In this document: positions 55,784 through 64,000 of the stretch, in pieces | How positions within the stretch are numbered: position 1 is the stretch's first letter | Layout of the letters: each line of letters begins with the position of its first letter | Assembly (NCBI GenBank): GCA_016219375.1 | Contig: JACRNC010000008.1 | Coordinates: 144,125 to 208,124, forward strand | Length of the DNA: 64,000 bases | Reading direction: 5' to 3' | Origin: Burkholderiales bacterium | GTDB lineage: Bacteria; Pseudomonadota; Gammaproteobacteria; Burkholderiales; Burkholderiaceae_C | The notes under the pieces: generated by a model | Seen by the model: the letters and a program-made list of their open reading frames with translations, nothing else | Database searches by the model: none | Told to the model about the DNA's origin: nothing | Program-made: the position numbers and the translations under genes

Positions 55784-56746
55784 ATGAAGCTCATCTCCCA
55801 CCTGGCCATCGCTGGCGCCATGCTGCTGGCCACCGGCGCACAAGCCGCGGCCTCGCTGGACCTCTCGCGCTACAGCCTGTCGGCCTCCTACAGCCTGGAC
55901 GTACTGGGCGGGCGCGGCCTGGAGGCCTCGGCCGTCACCTACGCCCGCGACCGCGGCACGCTGTTCTTCGTCGGCGACGAGGGCCTGGGGGTGGTCGAGA
56001 TCTCCCGCACCGGCCAGACGGTCGGCTCGATGTCCTTTGACTGGACCGGCACCGGCAGCACGCACAACGACACCGAGGGCCTGGCCTACCTGGGCAACGG
56101 CCAGCTCGTGGTCGTCGACGAGCGCCCGCAGATGGCCTACCGCTTCAACTTCACCAACGGTGGCACCGTGGCCCTGAACGCCCAGGCCAAGGTGGCGTTG
56201 ACCGGTAGCGCCGTGAGCGTGGGCAACGTCGGCACGGAGGGCATCAGCTTCGATCCGCGCGACGGCAGCTTCTTCAGCGTCAAGCAGGACAACCCGGCTC
56301 AGCTGCGCCAGCACACGGTGAACTTCGCCGTGGGCGGCGGCACGTCCACCAACAACATGCTGCTGAGCGGGGCGTCGTCGGTGCTCGGCCTGAACAGCCT
56401 GTCGGACGTGCAGACCCTGGCCGGCGTGGACGCTCTGGTCGGCACCACCGCCGCCGACAACCTGCTGCTGCTGAGCCTGGATTCACTGAAGCTGGTCGAG
56501 GTGACGCGCAGCGGCACCATCCTGGGCGCGCTGGACCTGAGCCGCTTCACGACGCAGGCGATCGAGGGCATCACCATCGATGAGAAGGGCGTGATCTACC
56601 TGGTGGCCGAGGGCTTCGAGAGCCGCGGCGTCGCCACGCCGTCGCAGCTGCTGGTGCTGACCCCCGTGCCGGAGCCACAGACCTATGCCCTGCTGCTGGC
56701 CGGGCTGGGCGTGACCGGCCTGCTGGCCCGCCGCCGCCGCGCCTGA
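55784..56746 (+). CDS. PEP-CTERM-anchored SdiA-regulated-like beta-propeller protein
   Basis: 320 residues. Signal peptide (MKLISHLAIAGAMLLATGAQA), then beta-strand repeats with EASAVTYARDRGTLFFVGDEG, DTEGLAYLGNGQLVVVDERPQMAYRF, GTEGISFDPRDGSFFSVKQDNP and IEGITIDEKGVIYLVAEG, resembling the SdiA-regulated / esterase-like phytase propeller families. It ends in VPEPQTYALLLAGLG plus an Arg-rich tail, nearly the same sorting signal as its neighbour. Follows the first PEP-CTERM gene after 188 bases; an intrinsic terminator follows. Confidence 0.88.
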   Translation: MKLISHLAIAGAMLLATGAQAAASLDLSRYSLSASYSLDVLGGRGLEASAVTYARDRGTLFFVGDEGLGVVEISRTGQTVGSMSFDWTGTGSTHNDTEGLAYLGNGQLVVVDERPQMAYRFNFTNGGTVALNAQAKVALTGSAVSVGNVGTEGISFDPRDGSFFSVKQDNPAQLRQHTVNFAVGGGTSTNNMLLSGASSVLGLNSLSDVQTLAGVDALVGTTAADNLLLLSLDSLKLVEVTRSGTILGALDLSRFTTQAIEGITIDEKGVIYLVAEGFESRGVATPSQLLVLTPVPEPQTYALLLAGLGVTGLLARRRRA

Positions 56747-56774
56747 CGACACGCCGCAGCCGCATCAACAGCAG

Positions 56775-56804
56775 GGGGCCCGCACGGGCCCCTTTTCTTT
56801 TTCT
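56775..56804 (+). terminator. Rho-independent terminator after the PEP-CTERM pair
   Basis: GGGGCCC (56775-56781), loop GCAC, GGGCCCC (56786-56792), then TTTTCTTTTTCT. Textbook intrinsic terminator 28 bases past the second PEP-CTERM gene, protecting the convergent parA. Confidence 0.93.
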
Positions 56805-56868
56805 ATTCATGCCGCCCGGGCGCCGGGGTCAGGTTGGCGAGCCCCCAACCCGGCCGAGCAGCCCCCAA

Positions 56869-57639
56869 CTACATCGTCTGCACGCGGCCGACCATCTCGC
56901 GGGCAAAGTCCATGAAGGCCTGCGCGCCCTTGGAGGATTTGTCGAAGACCACGCCCGGCAGGCCGTAGCTTGGCGCCTCGGCCAGGCGCACGTTGCGCGG
57001 GATCACCGTGTCGAAGACCTTGTCGCCGAAGTGCGCCTTGAGCTGCTCGCTGACCTGCTGCTGCAAGGTGATGCGCGGGTCGAACATGACGCGCAGCAGG
57101 CCGATGAGCTGCAGCTCGCGGTTGAGGTTGGCATGCACCTGCTTGACCGTGTTGACGAGGTCGGTGAGGCCCTCCAGCGCGAAGTACTCACACTGCATGG
57201 GCACGATGACGCCGTGGGCGCAGGTCAGGCCGTTGAGCGTCAGCAGGCTCAAGGACGGCGGGCAGTCGATGAGGACGAAGTCGTAGTCCGCAGCCACGGC
57301 CTCGATAGCGGTCTTCAGCCGCCGGTCGCGCCGCTCCAGCTCGACCAGCTCGATCTCGGCACCGGCCAGCTCGCGGTTGGCGCCCAGCACGTCGTAGCCG
57401 GCCTTGTCGCTGCGCTGGCGGGCCTCGGCGATGGTGGCGGTCTCAAGCAGCACGTCGTAGACGGTGTGGGGCAGCTGGCGCTTGTCCACGCCCGAGCCCA
57501 TCGTCGCATTGCCCTGCGGGTCCAGGTCGATGACCAGCACGCGCTGGCCGATCTGGGCCAGGCCGGCGGCCAGGTTGACGGTGGTGGTGGTCTTGCCGAC
57601 GCCGCCTTTCTGGTTGGCGATGCAGAAGATCTTGGGCAT
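56869..57639 (-). CDS. parA: Chromosome-partitioning ATPase ParA
   Basis: 256 residues, normal for chromosomal ParA. Starts MPKIFCIANQKGGVGKTTT with the deviant Walker A (KGGVGKTT), followed by LVIDLDPQGNATMGSG and YDFVLIDCPPSLSLLTLNGL. It forms ATP-dependent gradients that move ParB-parS complexes. Its expected partner parB lies 2.2 kb away beyond two opposite-strand genes; upstream are a large inverted repeat and rsmG. Confidence 0.97.
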   Translation of the reverse strand: MPKIFCIANQKGGVGKTTTTVNLAAGLAQIGQRVLVIDLDPQGNATMGSGVDKRQLPHTVYDVLLETATIAEARQRSDKAGYDVLGANRELAGAEIELVELERRDRRLKTAIEAVAADYDFVLIDCPPSLSLLTLNGLTCAHGVIVPMQCEYFALEGLTDLVNTVKQVHANLNRELQLIGLLRVMFDPRITLQQQVSEQLKAHFGDKVFDTVIPRNVRLAEAPSYGLPGVVFDKSSKGAQAFMDFAREMVGRVQTM

Positions 57640-58183
57640 GTGGTGCGGATGCGGGCGCGATTCGGACGTAGAGCGAGGGCCGCAGGCGGTGCGGCATGCC
57701 GGGTGCGGCGGGCCGCCATTGTCCCCGGGCGACGGCGTTGGCGGCGCGGGGATGAGGCAGAAAAGCGGCGCTTTGGCGTGGGGGCGCGACAGGTGGATGG
57801 CCGGGGAGCGTGTCCTTCTGCTGTAGCGGCGTGCCCGGGGTGGTGGCCTGCGGCGATTGGCGCGTCAAAGGCCCTGGCGGGCAGCCGCCAGGGCTTCGAT
57901 GCCGACGCCCTCGCTGCGCGAGGGTGCCCGCCATGCTCAGCCAGGAGCCGGCGCCGCAGAACTCACTACGCTCGCGTGCCGCGAGCTGCGTTCGGACATC
58001 CGCGGCGAGTCAGTTCGACGATGGCGCTGACGCGCCCGGCTCCTGGCCTGCGCGTGGCGGCGTCGCCAAGGCGCCCCAGCGGCTGCCCGCCCGGGCCTTT
58101 GTGAGACGGTGGTACCGGGGCCCGCAGAGTCAGCGTCAGGGGCAGGGATGAATCCGGCGGGGTGGAGCGGCGCGGCTCGCCCC
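57640..58183. other. Intergenic region between rsmG and parA
   Basis: 544 bases without a convincing gene. It is dominated by the inverted-repeat element listed next. The segment 57640-57860 adjoining parA should hold its promoter; no clear boxes seen. The segment 58102-58183 next to rsmG contains a 19-base stretch (58140-58158) identical to one in the GGDEF array. Confidence 0.5.
57866..58101. repeat. 236-bp imperfect inverted-repeat element
   Basis: Outer arms 57866-57894 and 58073-58101 are inverted copies with 26 of 29 positions matching. Inner arms GCCAGGAGCCGG (57940-57951) and CCGGCTCCTGGC (58036-58047) are perfect inverted copies. The left outer arm also folds by itself: GCCCTGGCGG (57871-57880), loop GCAG, CCGCCAGGGC (57885-57894), followed on the minus strand by CTTTG. 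The whole could be a MITE-like element or two facing terminators. No target-site duplication was seen. Confidence 0.7.
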
Positions 58184-58828
58184 TCAGCTCTGCCGCATCC
58201 AGACCAAGCAGCGCTCGGCCCGCAGGCCCGGGACGGCCAGGGGTTCGACGGCCTCGACCGCGATGTCGGCCGGCAGCCCGGCCTGCTCGTCGTCCGGCGC
58301 CCTGCCCTTCATGGCCACCCACCAGCCGCCCGGGGCGAGCAGCGGGCGGGTCAGGCTGACAAAGTCGGGCAGCGAGGCAAAGGCGCGGGAGGTGATGAGC
58401 GTCCACGGCAGCGGGCGCAGGTCTTCCACCCGGGCGTGTTCGGCGCGCAGGTTGGGCAGCTGGAGCTCGGCCGCCACCTGTCTGATGAAGGTGGCCTTCT
58501 TGGCCACGGCGTCCACGCAGGTGACCTGCCAGTGCGGCTGCACGATGGCCCACGCCACGCCGGGCAGGCCGGCGCCCGCCCCCACGTCCAGCACCTGCTG
58601 GGGCGCGACCCCCAGGCGGCGGCGCAGCGCCGGGATGGCGGCCAGGCAGTCCAGCAGATGGTGGGTCAGCATCTCCCGCGGGTCGCGCACGGCCGTCAGG
58701 TTGTAGACCCGGGTCCACTTGGCGATGAGAGCCTGGTGGGCCAGCAGCGCGGCGATCTGCTCATCACTCAGCGGCAGGCCCAGGTCGGCGAGGCCCTGGC
58801 GCAGCAGGCTGTCCAGCTCGGCGCTCAC
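58184..58828 (-). CDS. rsmG: 16S rRNA (guanine-527-N7)-methyltransferase RsmG
   Basis: 214 residues, GTG start overlapping the mnmG stop (GTGA). Family text: [22 protein letters not shown], the SAM motif [17 protein letters not shown] and [20 protein letters not shown]. RsmG methylates the 530 loop of 16S rRNA; loss gives low-level streptomycin resistance. The mnmG-rsmG-par order is standard for the chromosomal cluster usually near the origin. Confidence 0.96.
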   Translation of the reverse strand: MSAELDSLLRQGLADLGLPLSDEQIAALLAHQALIAKWTRVYNLTAVRDPREMLTHHLLDCLAAIPALRRRLGVAPQQVLDVGAGAGLPGVAWAIVQPHWQVTCVDAVAKKATFIRQVAAELQLPNLRAEHARVEDLRPLPWTLITSRAFASLPDFVSLTRPLLAPGGWWVAMKGRAPDDEQAGLPADIAVEAVEPLAVPGLRAERCLVWMRQS

Positions 58829-60810
58829 GCGGCAGAACCCTCGGCGGCCGGCTCGGCCGCACCTTCCGCCGGCTGGCCGGTGAAGCCGCGGAAGCGGCCC
58901 TTCTTGAGGTGCACCAGCAGCAGGGAAATCGCCGCAGGCGTGATGCCCGTCATGCGCGAGGCCTGCCCCAGGGTGCGCGGGCGGTGGGCGTTCAGGCGCT
59001 GCCGCGCCTCGATGCTCAGCGCGCTGACCTGCATGTAGTCCAAGTCGTCCGGCAGCGGCAGATGCTCGTAATGGGCGGCGCGGGCGACCTCATCATTCTG
59101 CTTGTCGATGTAGCCGGCGTATTTGGTGGCGATCTCGACCTGCTCGATCACCGCGTCAGCCAGCGTTGCGCCCAGCTCGGCTTGCAAGGTTTCACGTGAA
59201 ACAGCACCCGGCACGCCGGCGACCTGCGCCGCTTGGGCCACCGCATCAAAGCCCACGCCGGGGCGCTTGAGCAGATCGGCCAAGTTGTATTCGCGCTCGA
59301 TGGCGCGGCCGAGCAGCGCCTCCGCCTGCTCAGCCGGCAGCGTGGCCGGGCGCACCCAGGTTACCCGCAGCCGTTCTGTTTCACGTGAAACAGCGTCGCG
59401 TTTCCGGTTGAAGGCGCTCCAGCGGGCGTCGTCCACCAGACCCAGCTGGCGGCCCACTTCGGTCAGCCGCATGTCGGCGTTGTCCTCGCGCAGTTGCAGA
59501 CGGAACTCCGCCCGGCTGGTGAACATGCGGTACGGCTCGGTCACGCCCTTGGTGATGAGGTCATCGACCAGCACGCCCAGATAGGCCTCGTCACGGCCGG
59601 GCGTCCACGGCTCACGGCCCTGGGCCTGCAGCGCCGCATTGGCGCCGGCGAACAGGCCCTGGGCAGCCGCCTCTTCATAGCCGGTGGTGCCGTTGATCTG
59701 CCCGGCAAAGAACAGGCCCTGGATGGCGCGGGTCTCGAAGCTGGCCTTCAGCGCGCGGGGGTCGAAGTAGTCGTACTCGATGGCATAGCCCGGGCGCAGG
59801 ATGTGCGCCTCTTCCAGGCCCGTCATCGACCGCACCGCCGCCAGCTGCACGTCGAACGGCAGCGAGGTGGAGATGCCGTTGGGATAGAACTCGTGCGTGG
59901 TCAGCCCCTCGGGCTCCAAAAAGATCTGGTGGCTGTCCTTGCCGGCAAAGCGGTTGATCTTGTCCTCGATGCTCGGGCAGTAGCGCGGGCCCACGCCCTC
60001 GATCACGCCGGTGAACATGGGGCTGCGGTCGAAGCCGGAGCGGATGATCTCGTGCGTGCGCTCGTTGGTGTGGGTGATCCAGCACGGCACCTGGCGCGGG
60101 TGCTGGCTGGCCTCGCCCAGGAAGCTGAACACCGGCACCGGGTCCAGGTCGCCCGGCTGCTCGGTCAGGCGGGCAAAGTCGATGCTGCGGCCGTCGATGC
60201 GCGGCGGGGTGCCGGTCTTGAGCCGGCCTTGCGGCAGCTTCAGCTCCTTCAGGCGCGCGGACAGCGACACCGCCGGCGGATCGCCTGCCCGGCCGGCGCT
60301 GTAGTTCTGCAGGCCCACGTGGATGCGGCCGTCGAGGAAGGTGCCGGCCGTCAGCACCACGGCGCGGGCGCGAAAGCGGATGCCCACCTGGGTGACGGCG
60401 CCGACCACGCGGTCGCCCTCCAGCAGCAGGTCGTCCACCGCCTGCTGGAAGAGCCACAGATTGGGCTGGTTCTCCAGACGGCGGCGGATGGCGGCCTTGT
60501 AGAGGATGCGGTCGGCCTGGGCCCGGGTGGCGCGCACGGCCGGGCCCTTGCTGGAGTTGAGGATGCGGAACTGGATGCCGGCCTCATCAGTCGCCGCGGC
60601 CATCGCGCCACCCAGGGCGTCGACCTCCTTGACCAGGTGCCCCTTGCCGATGCCGCCGATGGACGGGTTGCAGCTCATCTGGCCCAGGGTCTCGATGTTG
60701 TGCGTCAGCAGCAGCGTGGCGCAGCCCATGCGGGCAGCGGCCAGCGCGGCCTCGGTGCCGGCATGGCCGCCGCCGACCACGATGACGTCGAATTCCTTGG
60801 GATAGAGCAT
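58825..60810 (-). CDS. mnmG: tRNA uridine-34 5-carboxymethylaminomethyl modification enzyme MnmG (GidA)
   Basis: 661 residues. FAD-binding start [22 protein letters not shown], conserved [51 protein letters not shown] and C-terminal [15 protein letters not shown]. With MnmE it modifies U34 of tRNAs. Length is slightly above the usual 620-640; two VSRET pentapeptides (about residues 474 and 537) are encoded by parS sequences inside the gene. ATG 60810; the consensus DnaA box is 68 bases upstream. Confidence 0.97.
   Translation of the reverse strand: MLYPKEFDVIVVGGGHAGTEAALAAARMGCATLLLTHNIETLGQMSCNPSIGGIGKGHLVKEVDALGGAMAAATDEAGIQFRILNSSKGPAVRATRAQADRILYKAAIRRRLENQPNLWLFQQAVDDLLLEGDRVVGAVTQVGIRFRARAVVLTAGTFLDGRIHVGLQNYSAGRAGDPPAVSLSARLKELKLPQGRLKTGTPPRIDGRSIDFARLTEQPGDLDPVPVFSFLGEASQHPRQVPCWITHTNERTHEIIRSGFDRSPMFTGVIEGVGPRYCPSIEDKINRFAGKDSHQIFLEPEGLTTHEFYPNGISTSLPFDVQLAAVRSMTGLEEAHILRPGYAIEYDYFDPRALKASFETRAIQGLFFAGQINGTTGYEEAAAQGLFAGANAALQAQGREPWTPGRDEAYLGVLVDDLITKGVTEPYRMFTSRAEFRLQLREDNADMRLTEVGRQLGLVDDARWSAFNRKRDAVSRETERLRVTWVRPATLPAEQAEALLGRAIEREYNLADLLKRPGVGFDAVAQAAQVAGVPGAVSRETLQAELGATLADAVIEQVEIATKYAGYIDKQNDEVARAAHYEHLPLPDDLDYMQVSALSIEARQRLNAHRPRTLGQASRMTGITPAAISLLLVHLKKGRFRGFTGQPAEGAAEPAAEGSAA
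59188..59203. promoter_or_regulatory. parS site, one mismatch, inside mnmG
   Basis: GGTTTCACGTGAAACA differs from the parS consensus TGTTTCACGTGAAACA only in the first base. Encodes part of AVSRETL in MnmG. Expected binding site of the ParB encoded nearby. Confidence 0.88.
59377..59392. promoter_or_regulatory. parS site, perfect consensus, inside mnmG
   Basis: TGTTTCACGTGAAACA, exactly the chromosomal parS consensus. Encodes part of AVSRETER in MnmG, 189 bases from the other site. Marks this locus as a ParB loading region, probably near the origin. Confidence 0.95.
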
Positions 60811-60865
60811 GGCAAAGCCGCCCGCGCGCGGCGGGCCGGTTCATCGGCTGGGGAGGGCCGGGATT

Positions 60866-62143
60866 TTACGTGGGGCCTGTGGATAAGTCAGGGCCGCCGG
60901 CCGTGTCGCCCTGCCGCTGTCCGGGCTCCGCGCACGCCCCCTGGCGGCCCACGTAGCCCGCCGTCTGCCGCAGCACCTGCTCCAGCGGCGGGTGCGCCAG
61001 GCCCCAGCGCGCGGCCAGGCGGTCGGCCGCAGCGGTGTCGAAGGCCACGTCGCGCACCAGAAAGTCCAGCGACTCCGGATGCGTGCCGGCCAGCGCCGCC
61101 ACCCCGGGCAGGCGCAGCAGCGCGCGCAGCAGCCCGATGGGCAGCGTGCGCCGCGGCGCGGGCCGCCCCAGCGCATCGGCCAGGTGCTGCACCAGCTGCG
61201 GCAGCGGCGGCGAGGCCGCGTCCATCAGCAGATATTCGCCGCCCTGCACCGCCGCGTCCCGCACCACGCCGGCGATGAAGCGCGCCACGAAGTCCACGGC
61301 CACCAGCGGCAGCCGGTAGGCCGCGCCGCCCGGGATCGCGCCCAGCCGGCCGCGGGCGAGCTGCCGGCACAGCTGATGGAGCGCCGCATGCTCGGGCAGC
61401 TCGCCGTGCCCGGAGTGCCCGGCAACGGTGGCCGGATGCAGCACCACCAGCGGCTGGCCCAGCTCGCGCGCCGTGCGCGTCATCTCGGCATGCGCGTGCA
61501 GCTTGCTTGCCTCATAGCCGCCGGCGCGGCGGTAGATGGCCGCCCAGCCGCCCGGGCCGCGGGCCTGGCCGTCCTCCCCGATGCCCAGGCGCCGCAGGTG
61601 CGCGCGGTGCTGCAGCATGAAGCCGGAGACATGGATGAAGCGGGCGGGTGCGCCGCCCTGCCACGGGGCGGCGACGCCGGCACTGCGGGTATCGACGTGA
61701 TCGCTGTGGCCGGCCCGGTCGGCATCACTGGTGGCGGCCTCGACGCTTTCAGCTTGATTGGCCACCTCGTGTACGGCATCCAGGCTGGTGCGGCTGCCCG
61801 CCAGCGCGCGCAGCAGCGCCACGCTGGTCTGCACGTTGGCCCGCTGCGCGTCAGCCGGCGCCAGGCCCCAGGCAAAACGCGCCGCCAGGTGCACCACCAC
61901 ATCAGGCCGGGCCGCCTGCACCAGCGCCGCGGCGCCCTGCGGCCGGTCCAGGTCGAAGGCCAGCGCCTGCAGCGGCCGCGCCAGCACCACGCCGTGTCCG
62001 GCCAACCAGGCGGCCAGCTCGGAACACTGTCGCGCCGGATCGCGCAGCGCCAGCACCAGCTCAACATCCGGCCGGCCGGCCAGTTCATGCAGCACCCAGC
62101 GGCCGATCTGGCCGGTGGCGCCGGTGAGGAGGACTCGGGTCAT
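60866..62143 (-). CDS. NAD-dependent epimerase/dehydratase (extended SDR) family protein
   Basis: 425 residues. Rossmann motif [35 protein letters not shown], catalytic YEASK ([14 protein letters not shown]) and [12 protein letters not shown] fit extended SDR enzymes acting on nucleotide sugars or related carbonyls. A stretch of about 60 residues in the middle ([26 protein letters not shown]..) is acidic and seems an insertion. The substrate is unknown. Divergent from a MerR gene over an 85-base region with a dyad, so probably under its control. The 3' end contains the DnaA box. Confidence 0.82.
   Translation of the reverse strand: MTRVLLTGATGQIGRWVLHELAGRPDVELVLALRDPARQCSELAAWLAGHGVVLARPLQALAFDLDRPQGAAALVQAARPDVVVHLAARFAWGLAPADAQRANVQTSVALLRALAGSRTSLDAVHEVANQAESVEAATSDADRAGHSDHVDTRSAGVAAPWQGGAPARFIHVSGFMLQHRAHLRRLGIGEDGQARGPGGWAAIYRRAGGYEASKLHAHAEMTRTARELGQPLVVLHPATVAGHSGHGELPEHAALHQLCRQLARGRLGAIPGGAAYRLPLVAVDFVARFIAGVVRDAAVQGGEYLLMDAASPPLPQLVQHLADALGRPAPRRTLPIGLLRALLRLPGVAALAGTHPESLDFLVRDVAFDTAAADRLAARWGLAHPPLEQVLRQTAGYVGRQGACAEPGQRQGDTAGGPDLSTGPT
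60878..60886 (-). promoter_or_regulatory. Consensus DnaA box upstream of mnmG
   Basis: TTATCCACA on the minus strand, exact consensus, 68 bases before the mnmG start and within the last codons of the epimerase gene (encoding LST). Second exact match in the window. Confidence 0.5.
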
Positions 62144-62182
62144 CGCAAAGCTCCTTCAAGGATGGAGCCCGCACTCTCAACC

Positions 62183-62205
62183 CTTGACTACACTCCAAGG
62201 TCAAG
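62183..62205. promoter_or_regulatory. MerR-type operator between epimerase and MerR genes
   Basis: CTTGAC, an 11-base spacer, GTCAAG: a 23-bp dyad in the divergent region, with TTGAC half-sites usable as -35 boxes in both directions. This is the spacing and sequence style of MerR/SoxR-like operators. Confidence 0.65.
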
Positions 62206-62228
62206 CTGCTCCCGCTCGCGATCACCCC

Positions 62229-62705
62229 ATGCTCATCGGCGAACTGGCCGCCCGCAGCGGCCTGTCCCACGACACCTTGCGCTACTACGAGCGCGCCGGC
62301 CTCATCGCCGCCCGCCGTGGGGCCAACGGCTACCGCCGCTACCCGGCCGAAGCGGAAACCCGCCTGGCCTTGGTGCGCCTGGCCCAGGGGCTGGGCTTCA
62401 GCCTGGCCGAGATCCGCGAGGTGCTGCGCCTGATGGACCAGGCCGGCGAGCTGCCCGCCGAGCAGGTGCAGGCCCTGCTGCAGGCCAAGCTGGCCGAGAT
62501 GGACGCCCGCCTGGCCGAGCTGCAGCGGCTGAGGCAGGACGTGGCCCGCCGGCTGGCCGACGTCTGCCCGCTGCGGCTGGCCACGCCCCTGCCCGCCGAC
62601 AGCCAGCAGCCGCCTGCCAGGCGCCCACAGCCCCGGTCCGCCCACGCGGCGGAGGCCGCCCCGCCGCCGCTGGCGGGGGATTCTTCCGCCCAGGGCGCCG
62701 CATGA
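62229..62705 (+). CDS. MerR-family transcriptional regulator
   Basis: 158 residues. [39 protein letters not shown] is a standard MerR helix-turn-helix and wing; [14 protein letters not shown] and a dimerisation helix follow. The C-terminus is Pro/Ala-rich with a single Cys (DVCPLRLA), so metal sensing is not evident. Divergent from the epimerase; its stop overlaps the YkgJ gene (ATGA). A start upstream would run through the operator, so ATG 62229 is preferred. Confidence 0.88.
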   Translation: MLIGELAARSGLSHDTLRYYERAGLIAARRGANGYRRYPAEAETRLALVRLAQGLGFSLAEIREVLRLMDQAGELPAEQVQALLQAKLAEMDARLAELQRLRQDVARRLADVCPLRLATPLPADSQQPPARRPQPRSAHAAEAAPPPLAGDSSAQGAA

Positions 62706-62965
62706 GCCTCGCCTGCCGCACCGGCTGCGCCGCCTGCTGCATCGCGCCGTCCATCAGCAGCCCCATCCCCGGCCACCCGCACGGCAAGCCGGCCGGCATG
62801 CCCTGCGCGCAGCTCGACAGCGCGGGCCGCTGCCGCATCTTCGGCCAGCCGGGCCGCCCGGCGGTGTGCGCCTCGCTGCAGCCCAGCGCCGAGATGTGCG
62901 GCAGCAGCCGCGAGCACGCGATGCAGTGGCTGGGCTGGCTGGAGCGGGCGACGGCGGCGGCTTGA
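62702..62965 (+). CDS. YkgJ family cysteine-cluster protein
   Basis: 87 residues with cysteines spaced as CRTGCAACC near the start and further Cys in [16 protein letters not shown] and VCASLQ, the pattern of the YkgJ family, a presumed zinc- or iron-binding group of unknown function. The ending [12 protein letters not shown] is also typical. Coupled to the MerR gene by a 4-base overlap. No clear link between its role and the epimerase. Confidence 0.87.
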   Translation: MSLACRTGCAACCIAPSISSPIPGHPHGKPAGMPCAQLDSAGRCRIFGQPGRPAVCASLQPSAEMCGSSREHAMQWLGWLERATAAA

Positions 62966-63141
62966 AATCGTCAGCGCGCTTGCCGCCCGGAAGGGCGCAC
63001 CGCCTAGACTCCCCCCGCAGCCGGTCGCTGGACTGGAAAGGCCCCAGCTTCCGTGTCGGAGCGAAAAACCGGCCCGCCTTATGGGACGTGGCGCACCCCT
63101 CGGCCGGCTGCACCCCGTGTCGATGGCCGCCGCCTGGCCGC

Positions 63142-63576
63142 TCAGGCGATCTGCCCGTCCACGTAGAACCAGCGTCCGCCCTCGCCCGCCGGCTCGCGCA
63201 CGAAGCGGCTGGTCTCGTGCAGCCGGTGCGCGCGTCCGGCCAGCTTGCTGCGGGCGACGAACTCCACCCAGCCGTGGTCGGCATCGGCGAGGCCGCTGCC
63301 GCGCACCTCCAGCCCCAGCCATTTCAGCCCGGGCTCGGGCGGCTCGATCTGCGTTGGGCGGGTGCTGGGATGCCAGGTCGCCAGCAGCACGTCGCGCCGG
63401 TCCAGCACGAAGGCGCTGTAGCGGCTGCGCATCAGCGCCTCGGGCGTGGGCGCCAGCAGGGCCAGCGGCCCGTCGTGATAGCGGGCGCAGCAGTCGGCAT
63501 AGGGCAGCGCCGCGCCGCGCGGCGTGCGGGCACCGCAGGGGCATGGCAGGGCGGGGCTGGAGGGGCTGGAGGACAT
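63142..63576 (-). CDS. YchJ family protein (SEC-C motif, UPF0225)
   Basis: 144 residues. N-terminal cysteines in CPCGARTPRGAALPYADCCARYHDG and the YchJ text LMRSRYSAFVLDRRDVLLATWHPSTRP, then a NTF2-like domain ending VREPAGEGGRWFYVDGQI. YchJ proteins are of unknown function and possibly bind zinc. Start chosen as ATG 63576 because the family begins about 10 residues before CPCG. Upstream extension is unsupported. Confidence 0.9.
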   Translation of the reverse strand: MSSSPSSPALPCPCGARTPRGAALPYADCCARYHDGPLALLAPTPEALMRSRYSAFVLDRRDVLLATWHPSTRPTQIEPPEPGLKWLGLEVRGSGLADADHGWVEFVARSKLAGRAHRLHETSRFVREPAGEGGRWFYVDGQIA

Positions 63577-64000
63577 TGCGAGGTCTGGCTGCGCGGGCGA
63601 GGGCGCCAGCATAAGCAGCGCGCGCGAACCATCGGGCCGATTCCCTCCGGGCCCGGGCGCGCCGCCGCCTTCGCTCAACGGACCCCTGGCCGCACGCCGC
63701 CATCGCAAGCTGCAAGGGCACCCAACCCTCGGAACCTGCCCCACAAGCGGCAGCAGCAGCCAAACTCCTGCCCTGGCCACACGCTTGTCGTGGAGGGCAC
63801 GTCTGCGCTCACCGCCCTACCGCGCCCGCCGCCGCAGCAGCAGCAAGCCCACACCCCAACCGCCTTGTATCTTTCAACCCTCGGACCGGCCCGGGCAGCC
63901 CGACGCGCCTTTGGGCCAGATGTTGAAGCCCGTGGCTGAGCACTGGGCACCCGAGCCGGACCGTCCTTCTCTGCAGCCCGAACGGTTGTATGAACTTGAA
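63577..64000. other. Right-end region without recognised gene
   Basis: 424 bases in which I see no convincing coding region on either strand. AAGC/CCAACCCTCGGA-type text recurs (about 63724 and 63880), but too short to call a repeat. The end may belong to a gene or promoter outside the window. Confidence 0.5.

Noticed and set aside
63675..63950. Possible Cys-rich small protein or PEP-CTERM remnant at the right end, minus strand
   Set aside because: The hydrophobic/Arg run comes from a CTG/CGG-rich stretch, with stops close upstream in that frame and no ribosome site.

Overview
The window is a GC-rich (roughly 70 %) chromosomal segment of a betaproteobacterium, most likely order Burkholderiales of the Rubrivivax/Leptothrix/Ideonella type. 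The clues are the divergent gatCAB / mreBCD-mrdA-rodA arrangement, the rsmB-DUF4390-ntrY-ntrX order, a MetH split into separate proteins, a mnmG-rsmG-parA-parB cluster and PEP-CTERM exported proteins. No phage, insertion sequence or CRISPR array was recognised; almost everything looks like resident chromosome.

Layout. 1-1051: start of a kdp potassium-pump operon (small membrane ORF, kdpF, 5' half of kdpA). 1362-5590: gatC-gatA-(PF10118 hydrolase)-gatB for Gln-tRNA formation, divergent from 6013-12163, the rod-shape operon mreB, mreC, mreD, mrdA, rodA. 12186-17786: hybrid histidine kinase with tandemly copied 3' end, MetH homocysteine-binding half, siderophore-interacting protein divergent from a MarR regulator, and tRNA-Phe. 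17838-24738: DUF4197 protein, then rsmB-DUF4390-ntrY-ntrX-like genes. 24881-34442: a catabolic operon whose order (SDR, carboxyltransferase, acyl-CoA dehydrogenase, hydratase, biotin carboxylase) matches the acyclic-terpene genes atuB-F, with an extra acyl-CoA dehydrogenase in front, a beta-keto-acid cleavage enzyme at the end, and a divergent LiuR-type MerR regulator; two nearly identical perfect palindromes mark the probable operators.

34494-44081 is a same-strand signalling block: a CHASE2 adenylate cyclase, four consecutive membrane GGDEF paralogues (one with a degenerate GSDEL site) and a methyl-accepting chemotaxis protein with a DWETF tail and a likely sigma-28 promoter. 44762-46838 encodes succinyl-CoA synthetase behind a long leader ending in an intrinsic terminator. 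46929-52513 holds a ParE-type toxin-antitoxin pair and the conserved SpoVR / YeaH / PrkA stress triad. 52941-60810 is the parB - PEP-CTERM pair - parA - rsmG - mnmG cluster, with two parS sites inside mnmG. The right end has a sugar-epimerase-like protein divergent from a MerR regulator with a YkgJ protein, then a YchJ protein.

The most notable points are the terpene-type operon under a LiuR-type regulator with a keto-acid cleavage enzyme and no lyase, the four-gene diguanylate cyclase array, the sucC leader, the interrupted parAB locus, and several local repeats. All functions are read from translated motifs and gene order; no database search was possible.
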